64,000 nt of DNA from Candidatus Sericytochromatia bacterium S15B-MN24 CBMW_12 (GTDB lineage: Bacteria > Cyanobacteriota > Sericytochromatia > S15B-MN24 > UBA4093): the NCBI GenBank assembly GCA_002083825.1, contig DAZV01000014.1, positions 1 to 64,000 on the forward strand. Direction: 5' to 3'. Both the position numbers and the translations under genes were made by a program. The notes below the pieces were generated by a model that worked only from the letters and a program-made list of their open reading frames with translations, was not told the origin of the DNA and did not search any database. Numbering within the stretch: the first letter of the stretch is position 1; each line of letters opens with the position of its first letter. This document shows, piece by piece, positions 1-8,062 of the stretch.

Positions 1-267
1 GGGCGGCCAATTAATCTTTACGATACCTGCCCTATCCCGGTCATCCAATCTTCGCGCCTACACATGGGCTTCAGCGCGGCAGGCCTCCTCTTTCAGCATC
101 CACCGTCATGCTCGCCTCGACTGGCCCCGCCGGCAACGCTTCCTCGCTGCACCAACCAACCGGGCGTACGCAACCGCACATCCGCGATGCGATGGCCTAT
201 ACGGTCATTCGGCCCGGGCTGTGGCATCCTATAAATCAATCACACACCTCACCCCTCTCGAACCAAA
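1..267. other. Left-edge region, no gene recognised
   Basis: All three forward frames are partly open, but none gives a protein-like sequence or the strong G/C third-position bias of genes further right. No tRNA, tmRNA or other RNA fold was recognised. A plus-strand terminator follows at 268-300, so something is probably transcribed rightwards here: either the end of a gene starting outside the window or a non-coding RNA. Confidence 0.3.
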
Positions 268-300
268 GCCCGCCGGTCGCACACCCCGGCGGGCCTTTTC
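268..300 (+). terminator. Intrinsic terminator
   Basis: A 9-bp perfect G+C-rich stem (268-276 pairing with 286-294, 9-nt loop) is followed by a run of four T. It would end rightward transcription entering from the window edge. An A-run on the other side gives weak bidirectional potential. Confidence 0.7.
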
Positions 301-318
301 TATGCTAATTTCCGTCCA

Positions 319-435
319 CTACCATGAGCGCCCCAACTCGCGACGGCCATACCCAAACGTATTTTGGGTCAGGTATTCCCGCATGACCTTGATACTCGCC
401 TCGAACTCCGTCAAACTACCCGTGAACTGGGACAC
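319..435 (-). CDS. Possible 38-residue small protein, unknown
   Basis: I do not recognise this ORF. It starts at a GTG (433-435) with a strong AGGAGG 9 nt upstream on the minus strand. It encodes about 38 residues, begins VSQFTGSLTEFEAS, contains REYLTQNTFGYGRRELG and ends RSW. The composition is protein-like and an in-frame stop lies a short way upstream of the start. It lies in the AT-richer left edge beside another unrecognised gene, so it may be a small accessory protein or the remnant of a larger gene. Only the Shine-Dalgarno and the composition support it. Confidence 0.3.
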   Translation of the reverse strand: MSQFTGSLTEFEASIKVMREYLTQNTFGYGRRELGRSW

Positions 436-544
436 CGGTTCTCGCCTCCTTTTGGATTCAATTCGGACTTCTCATCCTCAGATCCAATCAGGAGGCGACT
501 TTATGCCACAAGGGCCGCTTCCTCGTTTATCACTCGCCTACACG

Positions 545-949
545 CTACGCAAGGTAGCCACACCTAACTATTTTAGACCCTACATAAAAACTGGATGATT
601 CGCGCATTTGAGCTATGGTTGGATTGTCTGTGATGGAATCAAAATCGAAAAAAGTGGACCTTTCATCGGTCAAAATTTTTAGGCCATAAGGAGAAACAAC
701 AAAGGCATCATCAGCAGTGTGCGAGTGAAAGCAATACTCTGTAACGCCACTAAACTCAATTACTAACCCTACCTCTCTGCCCGTCGATTCATGACACCTA
801 AGGCGAATCTCGATCTTGCAGTCTTCAGAACCGCCATCAATAAAGTGAATATTGACAGACAAGATGACCCCATCAGAAAGCTCATAGAATTTTTCTAGGA
901 ACCCTGGGCTATTGATTTGACTAATCGTGGTCATTTCGTCATTTTTCAC
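545..949 (-). CDS. Hypothetical protein, AT-rich accessory gene
   Basis: A 134-residue acidic, apparently soluble protein without signal peptide or membrane segment; I do not recognise the family. It is rich in Ser, Asp, Glu, Phe and Ile, with alternating hydrophobic stretches that suggest beta strands. Its codons are much richer in A/T than in the genes to its right, which suggests recent acquisition. The start is a GTG (949). A good AAAGGAGA lies about 13 nt upstream and is better placed for a 3-codon mini-ORF (ATG TCA AAG TGA) whose stop overlaps the GTG, so either coupled re-initiation or the in-frame ATG at 934 is possible. A role as a small immunity-type protein is only a guess. Confidence 0.6.
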   Translation of the reverse strand: MKNDEMTTISQINSPGFLEKFYELSDGVILSVNIHFIDGGSEDCKIEIRLRCHESTGREVGLVIEFSGVTEYCFHSHTADDAFVVSPYGLKILTDERSTFFDFDSITDNPTIAQMRESSSFYVGSKIVRCGYLA

Positions 950-1112
950 TTTGACATCCTATCTCCTTTTAAGTAGGGGCCATCTCAACTTTATTACCTC
1001 AGCATTGAGCTGGCCCCCGTCAACTTCCTTTCCTGGCTCTCCCTAACATGGCGTGAGTAGGTTGAGTCGATAGGCGACAATCGAGCGGCATTACCCCAAG
1101 GAGAGCCGATAG

Positions 1113-1934
1113 TCAATTCCGCTGGCGGTGGGTCAGGCAGGGGAGCTGTTCGCGAACCTGGCGCAGCCGCTCGGGATCGATGCGGGCGATCGCCACTCCC
1201 GCCATGTCCCCACTATCCGCCAGCACGTGTCCCCAGGGATCGATCACCAGCGCATGACCGTAGGACGCCCGCTTCGCGTTGTGCCGCCCGCCCTGGGCCG
1301 GCGCCAGCAGGTACGAGGTGTTCTCGATGGCCCGCGCCCGCAGAAGGACGTGCCAGTGATCCACGCCGGTCTTGGTGAGGAAGGCCGCGGGCACCGTCAG
1401 CATGTCGGCCCCCTGATCCATCAGGGCGCGGTAGTGCTCGGGGAAGCGAAGATCGTAGCAGATGGAGAGCCCCAGCATGCCGAGTTCGCCGAGGTCGGCG
1501 ACGACGGCATCCTGGCCGGGTTCGACGGTCTCGGACTCGACGAAGGTATTGCCTTCCCCGAAGGAGACGTCGAACATGTGCCGCTTCTGGTAGCGGGCGA
1601 TTTCCTTCCCGTCGCGCCCCACCACCACCAGCACGTTGCGGACGCGCGAGGATCCGGGAGCCGGAGGGGCGACCAGGCCCGCGAAGAGCACGATTCCGTG
1701 GCGAACGGCCTGTTCCCGGAGCCATGCGAGCGCCAGGGGATAGGTTAGGTTTGCCTGTTCGGCGACTTCTTGGGCGGTCTCGCCTATCTGGGGGAAGTTC
1801 TCGGGAAGTCCGACCAGTTCGGCGCCACGCTCGGCGGCTTCCGCTACCAGGCCCTCGGCGTGCCGGAGCGTCGCCTCGAAGTCCGGCGTGCTCGTCATGT
1901 GGACGGCCGCCGCCAGGTAAGGGCGGGCGATCAC
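1113..1934 (-). CDS. Carbon-nitrogen hydrolase (Nit/omega-amidase family)
   Basis: A 273-residue nitrilase-superfamily amidohydrolase, probably cytoplasmic. The Glu-Lys-Cys catalytic triad is visible: Glu45 in GLPENF, Lys117 in YQKRHMFDV and Cys159 in LSICYDLRFPE. Close relatives are deaminated-glutathione amidase (Nit1/NitA) and omega-amidase (Nit2); the FDV signature after the Lys is typical of the Nit branch, so metabolite repair or 2-oxoglutaramate hydrolysis are the likeliest roles. The exact substrate cannot be read from sequence. The GTG start overlaps the tmk stop as GTGA, so it is the last, translationally coupled gene of the 8001-1113 operon. Length is normal. Confidence 0.88.
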   Translation of the reverse strand: MIARPYLAAAVHMTSTPDFEATLRHAEGLVAEAAERGAELVGLPENFPQIGETAQEVAEQANLTYPLALAWLREQAVRHGIVLFAGLVAPPAPGSSRVRNVLVVVGRDGKEIARYQKRHMFDVSFGEGNTFVESETVEPGQDAVVADLGELGMLGLSICYDLRFPEHYRALMDQGADMLTVPAAFLTKTGVDHWHVLLRARAIENTSYLLAPAQGGRHNAKRASYGHALVIDPWGHVLADSGDMAGVAIARIDPERLRQVREQLPCLTHRQRN

Positions 1935-2569
1935 GGCGCGATTGGCGACGGGAGGCGCTCCAGCAGCGGCGCGACTTCGGCCCAGATGGCCTCGGAAACC
2001 TCGGAAAGCGTCCCCGTGGCGTCGATGCGGGTGAGGCCGGGCGATTGGATGCCGGCGTAGATCTCGGCGACTTTACTCAGGAAGTCGAGCTTCTCGTAGC
2101 CGACGTTGGTGCCGCCCTCGCGTCCCTCGGAGATGCGCTTGGTGCTTTGCTCCGGGTCGATGTCGAAGAGCAGGGTGAGGTCCGGAGTGGGGAATCGCTG
2201 CTCGTTGACCTCCTGGATGCGGCGGGAATCCAGTCCCAGTGCGCCCTGGTACGCGATGTTGGAGAAGTAGTAGCGGTCCATCAGGACGATACCGCCGCGC
2301 GAAAGCGTGGGGACGAGGGTATCCGCGACGTCGAGTTCGCGGTCCTTCAGAAAGAGGTCGAGTTCCTCGTCGAGGGTGATGCCGTCGCGACCCTCGCGGG
2401 CGATCCGGCGGATGCGGCGGCCGTACTCGGAATCGGTCGGTTCCTTGGTCAGGACGGCCTCGTGGCCCAGGGACCGGAGGCGAGCCTGAAGGAGGGTCGC
2501 CTGGGTGGTCTTTCCGGCGCCGTCCACGCCTTCGAAGGCCAGGAGGAGGCCGGGATAGGGATGTTGCAT
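1931..2569 (-). CDS. tmk: Thymidylate kinase
   Basis: A 212-residue cytoplasmic enzyme that phosphorylates dTMP to dTDP with ATP, needed for dTTP supply. The P-loop EGVDGAGKTT is at residues 13-22, the DRYYFSNIAYQG motif holds the DR(Y/F) signature, and a lid-like RISEGREGG stretch follows. Length is normal. ATG start; it lies 12 nt after the R3H ATPase gene and overlaps the nitrilase start by 4 nt. A tmk next to an Orn/Lys/Arg decarboxylase also occurs in Firmicutes such as Bacillus (yaaO-tmk), so this neighbourhood looks ancient. Confidence 0.97.
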   Translation of the reverse strand: MQHPYPGLLLAFEGVDGAGKTTQATLLQARLRSLGHEAVLTKEPTDSEYGRRIRRIAREGRDGITLDEELDLFLKDRELDVADTLVPTLSRGGIVLMDRYYFSNIAYQGALGLDSRRIQEVNEQRFPTPDLTLLFDIDPEQSTKRISEGREGGTNVGYEKLDFLSKVAEIYAGIQSPGLTRIDATGTLSEVSEAIWAEVAPLLERLPSPIAP

Positions 2570-2581
2570 GCGTTTCCTCGT

Positions 2582-4105
2582 CTATTCGAATAGGTCCACG
2601 GGGTAGACGCAGACCCGGCGGTTCGGCTCCGAGCCGACCGATTGGCTTTTGAGTTGATAGCGTTCCACGAGCTCGTGTTGCAGGCGGCGGATGGGAGCCG
2701 AGCGGGGCTTGAGCTCGATGGTCCCGGCTCCTTCCAAGGCCTGGTCGATGGCGAGGCGCGTTTCCTTGAGGGCGTCATCCTCCTCGGGGACGTACTGGAC
2801 GTCGAGGTGCATGACCTCGCGGAGGCTGCGCTGGATCTGGGGGATGGTGTTGGATTTGACGACGTAGACCGGGGTCTGGCGGTCCTCGGCGTCTTGCAGG
2901 AGGCGGCCGGCGCTCTTGACGTTGGCCTTGAGGATCAGCATGGCGTCGGCCTCCGAGAGGTTCTTGGTGATCTCGGCGGGCATCCTCAGGGTGCGGATCA
3001 CGCGCTCGAGCTGCGAGCGGCTGACGGCGTAGGGAAAGATCCGGATCTTGGCTCCGGCGGTCTTCACGATGTTCGAGATGTGGTGAGAGACGTCGGCGAG
3101 GGGTTCCTTGAGGATCTCTAGCGCGCCGTCCTCGCCCAGCTGCCGAATTTCGGGGCTGGGCATGAAGCCTCGGAGCATCTGGTCGACCGTGTCGGCGACG
3201 TCGCTGTGGACGGCGAGGCGGTCGCGGTCCTGGATCTCGATCGCGAGATCGAAGGTGGGCGGGGCCTTGCGCTCCAGGATGCTCTTCTGGGTTCCGCGCC
3301 GGCGCGCCTCTTCGTCCGAGAGGGTTACCGACTGGATGCCGCCGACGAGGTCCGAGAGGGTGGGGTTCAAGAGGAGGTTTTCCAGGGAGTTGCCGTGGGC
3401 GGTGCCTATCAGCTGCACGCCGCGCTCGGCGATGGTCCGGGCGGCGAGAGCTTCTTGCTCGGTGCCAATCTCGTCGATCACGATGACTTCGGGCATGTGG
3501 TTCTCGACCGCCTCGATCATGACGGCATGCTGCAGCGAGGGCGTGGGGACCTGCATGCGGCGGGCGCGTCCGATGGCGGGATGGGGGATGTCGCCGTCGC
3601 CCGCGATTTCGTTGGAGGTATCGATGACGATGACGCGCTTGTTGAGTTCGGTGGAGAGGACCCGCGCGATCTCGCGGAGCTTGGTGGTCTTGCCGATACC
3701 GGGGCGTCCGAGCAAGAGGAGGCTGCGGCCGGATTCGACCATGTCGCGGATCATGTCGATGGTGCCGGCGACGGCCCGTCCCACCCGGCAGGTGAGCCCG
3801 ATGATTTCCCCCTGCCGGTTGCGGAGGCAGGAGATGCGGTGCAGCGTGGCCTCGATGCCGGCTCGGTTGTCGAGCGAGAAGGCGCCGACCCTCGCCAGCG
3901 CATGCGCGAGGTCCGCGCGCGTCACGGGAGCGACTCCGAGATCCTCGGAGCCCTCCGGGAAGCGGGCCTCCGGGACCCGCCCGAGATCCATCACCACCTC
4001 CACGAGGTCCTCGAGGTTCGGCATTTCCTGCAGCGCGCGGATCACCTCCGGGGGGAGGATCTCCAGAAGCTGCGCGAGGTTGTCCATGGTTTTCTTCTCG
4101 GACAT
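2582..4105 (-). CDS. R3H-domain AAA ATPase, Ycf45/SpoIIIAA-like
   Basis: A 507-residue ATPase of the family annotated Ycf45 in algae and cyanobacteria, related to sporulation protein SpoIIIAA. The Walker A motif GRPGIGKTT is near residues 133-141 and Walker B (VIVIDEIG) near 207-214. A helical linker domain follows, then a C-terminal R3H motif (RRLQHELVERY, near residue 480) expected to bind single-stranded nucleic acid. The ATG at 4103-4105 is chosen because GGAGG sits 6 nt upstream; an in-frame TTG two codons earlier is less likely. It lies between ldpA and tmk in the same operon. The cellular role is not established; helix-coupled ATP hydrolysis on DNA or RNA is an inference. Confidence 0.85.
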   Translation of the reverse strand: MSEKKTMDNLAQLLEILPPEVIRALQEMPNLEDLVEVVMDLGRVPEARFPEGSEDLGVAPVTRADLAHALARVGAFSLDNRAGIEATLHRISCLRNRQGEIIGLTCRVGRAVAGTIDMIRDMVESGRSLLLLGRPGIGKTTKLREIARVLSTELNKRVIVIDTSNEIAGDGDIPHPAIGRARRMQVPTPSLQHAVMIEAVENHMPEVIVIDEIGTEQEALAARTIAERGVQLIGTAHGNSLENLLLNPTLSDLVGGIQSVTLSDEEARRRGTQKSILERKAPPTFDLAIEIQDRDRLAVHSDVADTVDQMLRGFMPSPEIRQLGEDGALEILKEPLADVSHHISNIVKTAGAKIRIFPYAVSRSQLERVIRTLRMPAEITKNLSEADAMLILKANVKSAGRLLQDAEDRQTPVYVVKSNTIPQIQRSLREVMHLDVQYVPEEDDALKETRLAIDQALEGAGTIELKPRSAPIRRLQHELVERYQLKSQSVGSEPNRRVCVYPVDLFE

Positions 4106-4126
4106 TCTCAACCTCCGATTCGGGCC

Positions 4127-5131
4127 TCAGGTCTGCGGGGCGGGATCCACCGTCGAGACCAGGCGGCGGGCGCGTTCCACGTCCTCGATGACTGCTTCGT
4201 CGCTCGGTGGCGGCTGGATTTTGGCCTTCATTATACTACGCGCGAAGCTCCCCATCCCCACTCCCGCCAGGGGAATCCGCGCCTCCCTCGCCAGCGGCCC
4301 CGTCCAGTCGTTGGCGCCGCCTGCCGCCTGCACGGCTGCTGGGATCTTCGCGTCGATCAGGGCCTGGGCGAAGCGTAGCGCGCTTTCGGTGGATGCCTTT
4401 CCCTTGGCTCCGCTGATGGGACGACCATCCGCCTGAAGGATGATTCGAGTCCCGGGAAACCAGCCGATCACCTCGTGGGCCAGGGTCAACGCCTCGGGTA
4501 ACTCCAACTGCTCGCTGTTGACGCTCAAGGCGAAGAGGCCCCCACGCTTGACCCATTCCTGGCAGGGTTCCTTCCAGGCGAGAAGCTCCGAGCGGTCGCC
4601 CCCCCCCGTATGCAGCTCCAGCGCGCGCGCGCCTTCCTGCCAGAGCGCGTCGAGCGACGGGGCGAAAGGACGGTACTCCATCGCGAGCGCGTCGTGGGGG
4701 CAGGCCGGAACGCAGAGGTTGCACCCCACGCAGCGATCGTCGAGGATCGCGAGGTCGAGGTCGATCGCCTCGTGAGGACAGGCCTCCAGGCAGAAAGGGC
4801 AGGCCCAGGTGCAGCGCTCGGGAGTCTTGACGGCGATCCGGCAGTGGGGATCGTCGGAGGCCGTCACCGACGTCATCACGACGGGATACCTCTCGTCGTC
4901 CAGCCGCCAGGGCCCCGGTAGCCGTGCGGCTCGTTCGCGAGCGGCTCGGATGCCCTCTCGGGCCGATCGGATGGCTTCGGGGGTTGCCGCGACGTCTATC
5001 AGGCGCGCGCCGGCCAGGGCGTAGACCTCGCTGAGGTAGGCTAGCTGCGCGTAGTCGGTGAAGTTGGCCCCGCAGATCAGCTTGAAGTATGGCCGGTCGG
5101 CGGAGAGAAGGGGGTGAATGCTCGAACTCAA
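4127..5131 (-). CDS. ldpA: LdpA-type light-dependent-period Fe-S protein
   Basis: A 334-residue protein with two [4Fe-4S] binding sets: Cys107/111/114/118 (CxxxCxxCxxxC) and Cys134/137/140/144 (CxxCxxCxxxC). The C-terminal domain carries the LdpA pattern (LQADGRPISGAKG, AGGAND, GVGMGSFAR). In Synechococcus LdpA senses redox state and modulates the circadian clock and KaiA/CikA abundance. No kai gene is seen in this window, so here a more general redox role is possible. The TTG start overlaps the decarboxylase stop as TTGA, implying coupled translation. It is the strongest lineage marker in the window, since the domain is characteristic of Cyanobacteriota and plastid lineages. Confidence 0.88.
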   Translation of the reverse strand: MSSSIHPLLSADRPYFKLICGANFTDYAQLAYLSEVYALAGARLIDVAATPEAIRSAREGIRAARERAARLPGPWRLDDERYPVVMTSVTASDDPHCRIAVKTPERCTWACPFCLEACPHEAIDLDLAILDDRCVGCNLCVPACPHDALAMEYRPFAPSLDALWQEGARALELHTGGGDRSELLAWKEPCQEWVKRGGLFALSVNSEQLELPEALTLAHEVIGWFPGTRIILQADGRPISGAKGKASTESALRFAQALIDAKIPAAVQAAGGANDWTGPLAREARIPLAGVGMGSFARSIMKAKIQPPPSDEAVIEDVERARRLVSTVDPAPQT

Positions 5132-6528
5132 GCCATGATCCGAATCGTCTCGAAGTTGGGATCCGCGGGACCAACGAACTGGGCGCCTAGCGCACGCATG
5201 TCGTCTAGGTATTCTACCACTTCTGGGGTGATTCGCTCGCCAGGAACCAGTGCCGGCGCCCCGGGTGGGTAGGGGCAGACGAGTTCCGCGGAGACCTCCC
5301 CCAGGGCCCGGCTCCAGGGGATCGGTCGGCTTTCGGCGAAGAAGGCTTCGCGCGGGAGCAGGACCATCGGGGGGATCGGCGGCATGGGGGGATCGGGTTC
5401 GTTGCGAGGGGCGTGGCGGGCGAACGCCAGGCAGGCCTCCGCCAGGCGTTCGAGATCCCCTGGGCGAGTCCCCGGTCCCATGAAGGCCACGACGAGGCGA
5501 TGGGTCGCGTGCTCGATGATGACCCCTTCCTGGGCCAGGATGTCGGCCGCCTCGTAGCCGCTCAGGCCGGCTCCCGTGACGTCGATGCCTATCTTGAGCG
5601 GATCCCCGGGAGGCATGACGCGAAGTCCCGGCAGGCCGGCAATGCGTTCGCGCGCGAGTCGGGCCCAGCGGATCGGGGCTTCCCAGCGTTCGGGGGGCGC
5701 GAGGGCTTCCTTTCGGCGGGCGGCGTCGAGGCTCGCGAGCACGAGGTAGGAGGGGCTGGTGGTCTGCAGGAGGCTCAGGGCGCGGTGCACGCGGTCTTGG
5801 TCGAGGCGCCCGCCCTTCAGGTGAAGCATGGCCCCGGGAGTCAGGGCGCCTAGCATTTTATGGGTAGATTGAACCGCCGCGTCGGCCCCGAGCGCCAGCG
5901 CGCCCTCCGGTAACGCTGGATGCAACCCGACATGCGCTCCGTGCGCCTCGTCGACCAGCAAGGTGACTCCCGCCGCGTGGATGCGCTCGGCGTAGACATC
6001 CAAATCAAACAAACTCCCCGCATAGCTGGGGCGGGTGAGCAGAACGGCCCGAGGGGCCTGCGATGCGAGCGCCGCCGAGAGATCCTCCAGGTCGGGAGGG
6101 CCCCAGGAGCGGTCTTCCATGGCGCCGAGCGAGCTGTAGACCGGCCGCGCGCCGGCCAGGATGAGACCTCCCAGGGCGCTCATGTGCGCGTCCCGCGGCA
6201 GGATGACGGCGTCTCCGGGGCGGCAACTGGCGAGGATCATCGCATGGATGCCCACGGTCGAGCCGCCGACCAGGAAGTAGGTTTTGTCGGATCCCCAGAG
6301 GTCTGCTGCGAGGGCTTGAGCCTCGGCGATGGGGCCGCGGGGGGCATGGAGGGAGTCGAGGCCGTCGAGTTCGGTCAGGTCGAGCTTGGCCGCGGTCTGA
6401 AGCCACGGGGCCAGCGCGTCGTCCAGGCCCTCTCCGCCCTTGTGGCCTGGAACGTGAAGGGCGGTGGGCGACGAGGCGACGTGCCGGAGCAGGGCGTCGA
6501 GGAGAGGGGCCGCTTGGTGGGGGTTCAG
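5128..6528 (-). CDS. Orn/Lys/Arg decarboxylase family PLP enzyme, apparent CTG start
   Basis: A 466-residue PLP fold-type I amino-acid decarboxylase (ornithine/lysine/arginine), which would make putrescine, cadaverine or agmatine. The N-terminus has the family motif ALHVPGHKGG. Asp193-His196 (VDEAHGAH) and the PLP lysine in QSTHKML (about Lys224) are intact. The first ATG/GTG/TTG in frame (6255) would delete about 90 conserved residues, including the VPGHKGG motif. The homologous frame opens exactly at a CTG (6526-6528) overlapping the upstream TGA as CTGA, matching the GTGA and TTGA couplings elsewhere in the operon. A base error here or a rare CTG initiation are the alternatives. Substrate not assignable; a separate speA-type enzyme lies at 31445. 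Confidence 0.85.
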   Translation of the reverse strand: MNPHQAAPLLDALLRHVASSPTALHVPGHKGGEGLDDALAPWLQTAAKLDLTELDGLDSLHAPRGPIAEAQALAADLWGSDKTYFLVGGSTVGIHAMILASCRPGDAVILPRDAHMSALGGLILAGARPVYSSLGAMEDRSWGPPDLEDLSAALASQAPRAVLLTRPSYAGSLFDLDVYAERIHAAGVTLLVDEAHGAHVGLHPALPEGALALGADAAVQSTHKMLGALTPGAMLHLKGGRLDQDRVHRALSLLQTTSPSYLVLASLDAARRKEALAPPERWEAPIRWARLARERIAGLPGLRVMPPGDPLKIGIDVTGAGLSGYEAADILAQEGVIIEHATHRLVVAFMGPGTRPGDLERLAEACLAFARHAPRNEPDPPMPPIPPMVLLPREAFFAESRPIPWSRALGEVSAELVCPYPPGAPALVPGERITPEVVEYLDDMRALGAQFVGPADPNFETIRIMA

Positions 6529-7874
6529 AACTGGATCTCTCCCTCGACGATGGTGAAGGTCTTGCCGAAGTAGGCGCGATCGAGGCGGAGGATCTTGTGG
6601 TTGAGCATGATGACCGAACCGGCGTGACTCTCGCCCTTGATGATGACCTTGGGGATCGGCAGTTCCACGTCCTCGGCGCTGAGTTCGAGGATCTGCTGGC
6701 GAACCTGGGCCAATCGAAGGCTCATGTTGACCTTCTGGGGCATGAGCCGCTGGAGGTTGAAGGGGCCATCGGCCGGTGGGCTCGCCATGACGGTCTTGAT
6801 GAGGCCGGTGACTTCATCGAGGTCGATGACGAGTTGCTCTTCCTCGGCCCGGAACTGGTCGAGGAGGTCACCGGGGGGCTCCTGGTTGATCTCGATGCGG
6901 GTGGGCGTCTCGTGGGTCGTGCCCAGGGAGCCGACCTGAACGAGCTCTCCGGCCTTGACGAGGCCGCCTATCAGGTGGCCGCCGACGGTGATTTTCTTGC
7001 CGGCCGAGAGGGTGGAGTGCATGGCGTCGCTCTGGATCGTGAGATCGCGGTGAGCCGTCAAGGTGGACTGAGAGTCCACGAAGCGAACGGAAAGATCCCC
7101 TTGGGCCTCGACGACGGCTTGGTTCCTGACTCCGCCCTTGATGACGATCGAGCCGCCGGACTGCAGGTGACCGCCCTCGACGTAGCCTCGGACCTCGACG
7201 TCCTCGGTGGCGCGGATGCTGAATCCGGCGTTGACGCCGCCCTTGACGATCACGGTTCCCTGGAAGTTGATGTTCCCCACGGAGAAGTCTACTTCGTCGA
7301 CCGTGAAGACCGGACGAACGGAGATGCGGTTCTTCTCCACGGCGGGGACGCCGGTCGCGGAGGCCACGACTTCGAGCTTGTCCTGACTCAAGACGACGTT
7401 CTTGCCAGCCAGAAGATGAACGTCCTTGATGGCTGGCGGGGGGATGGGCTGTCCGGTCACGGTACAGCCGGGGGTTCCCAAGGTCGCGGGGATCTTCCGG
7501 GCCAGGACCTGGCCTTCGATCACGTTCTGGATGACGCGCCCTTCGCGGTAGTCCACCTTGCCGCCGTCGTACTCCACCGGTCCGACGTCGATGGGATCGG
7601 CGGAGAAGAAGAACTCGACCCGGGCGGGTTCGCCGGGGAGCGGCGGGGTGCCGAGGGCCACCAGCATCCCGTCCGCCGGCGGATCGGCGGAGAGCAGCAG
7701 CAACGCATCCTCGTCGATGCCGGAGATGACCCCATTCTGATGCAGGGCTGCGCGCAACTCGTCCAAGGGCACGGACGTCGGCGGGACCACCCGCAGCCAG
7801 GCCTCGAGGCCTTTTTGCATGATGGATACCTTGAGGGCAAATGAGAAGGACTGGGTCGTCTCCACCGTCAACAT
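6525..7874 (-). CDS. FapA/DUF342-family polymer-forming protein
   Basis: A 449-residue member of the flagellar assembly protein A family (DUF342). An N-terminal alpha/beta domain (about 10-130) contains PPTSVPLDEL and GVISGIDEDA. A glycine-rich right-handed beta-helix core (about 150-330) has recurring GN/GG turns and bactofilin-like repeats, and a helical coiled region and short C-terminal strands follow. No signal peptide. It is first gene of the operon from the promoter at 8001. Homology favours the ATG at 7874, although AAGGA lies almost against it. An ATG at 7820 has better Shine-Dalgarno spacing but would cut the first conserved strand. Function in this lineage is unknown; Vibrio FapA helps cell-pole localisation of a kinase. 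Confidence 0.8.
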   Translation of the reverse strand: MLTVETTQSFSFALKVSIMQKGLEAWLRVVPPTSVPLDELRAALHQNGVISGIDEDALLLLSADPPADGMLVALGTPPLPGEPARVEFFFSADPIDVGPVEYDGGKVDYREGRVIQNVIEGQVLARKIPATLGTPGCTVTGQPIPPPAIKDVHLLAGKNVVLSQDKLEVVASATGVPAVEKNRISVRPVFTVDEVDFSVGNINFQGTVIVKGGVNAGFSIRATEDVEVRGYVEGGHLQSGGSIVIKGGVRNQAVVEAQGDLSVRFVDSQSTLTAHRDLTIQSDAMHSTLSAGKKITVGGHLIGGLVKAGELVQVGSLGTTHETPTRIEINQEPPGDLLDQFRAEEEQLVIDLDEVTGLIKTVMASPPADGPFNLQRLMPQKVNMSLRLAQVRQQILELSAEDVELPIPKVIIKGESHAGSVIMLNHKILRLDRAYFGKTFTIVEGEIQF

Positions 7875-7880
7875 TCCTTC

Positions 7881-7916
7881 GCCGCAGCTTGCGCCGCAGC
7901 TTGCGTCATGGCTTGC
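7881..7916. repeat. Three 12-nt tandem repeats in the fapA leader
   Basis: Two perfect copies of GCCGCAGCTTGC are followed by a third that differs at four positions at its start. They lie just upstream of the fapA-like start codon, inside the predicted 5' untranslated region. They could affect leader folding or vary by slippage. Confidence 0.7.
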
Positions 7917-8000
7917 GCCGGGTATGAACCGTGCCTGTCGGCTCGAAGGAAAAGACTGCTTCGAGCCTATTCGCCTGTTTCGAAACGAATCGACACGTTG

Positions 8001-8030
8001 ATTATACCCTCATCCTGACATTTTCAGACA
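8001..8030 (-). promoter_or_regulatory. Sigma70-like promoter of the fapA-decarboxylase-ldpA-tmk operon
   Basis: On the minus strand a perfect TATAAT (-10, 8001-8006) is preceded about 18-19 nt upstream by a weak TTGTCT/TGTCTG -35. Transcription would start near 7994 and leave a leader of about 120 nt before the fapA-like gene. All six downstream genes are tightly packed with no other strong promoter seen. Confidence 0.6.
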
Positions 8031-8062
8031 AGTGAACGTCGCGGCTTCAAGTGGCTACTGGT

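Noticed and set aside
503..598. 31-residue plus-strand ORF with AGGAGG before its ATG
   Set aside because: It overlaps the 3' end of the better supported minus-strand gene at 545-949 and its product has no protein-like pattern.
1035..1107. 8-bp inverted repeat GGCTCTCC/GGAGAGCC after the nitrilase gene
   Set aside because: Arms are short and 57 nt apart with no target duplication or transposase; likely chance.
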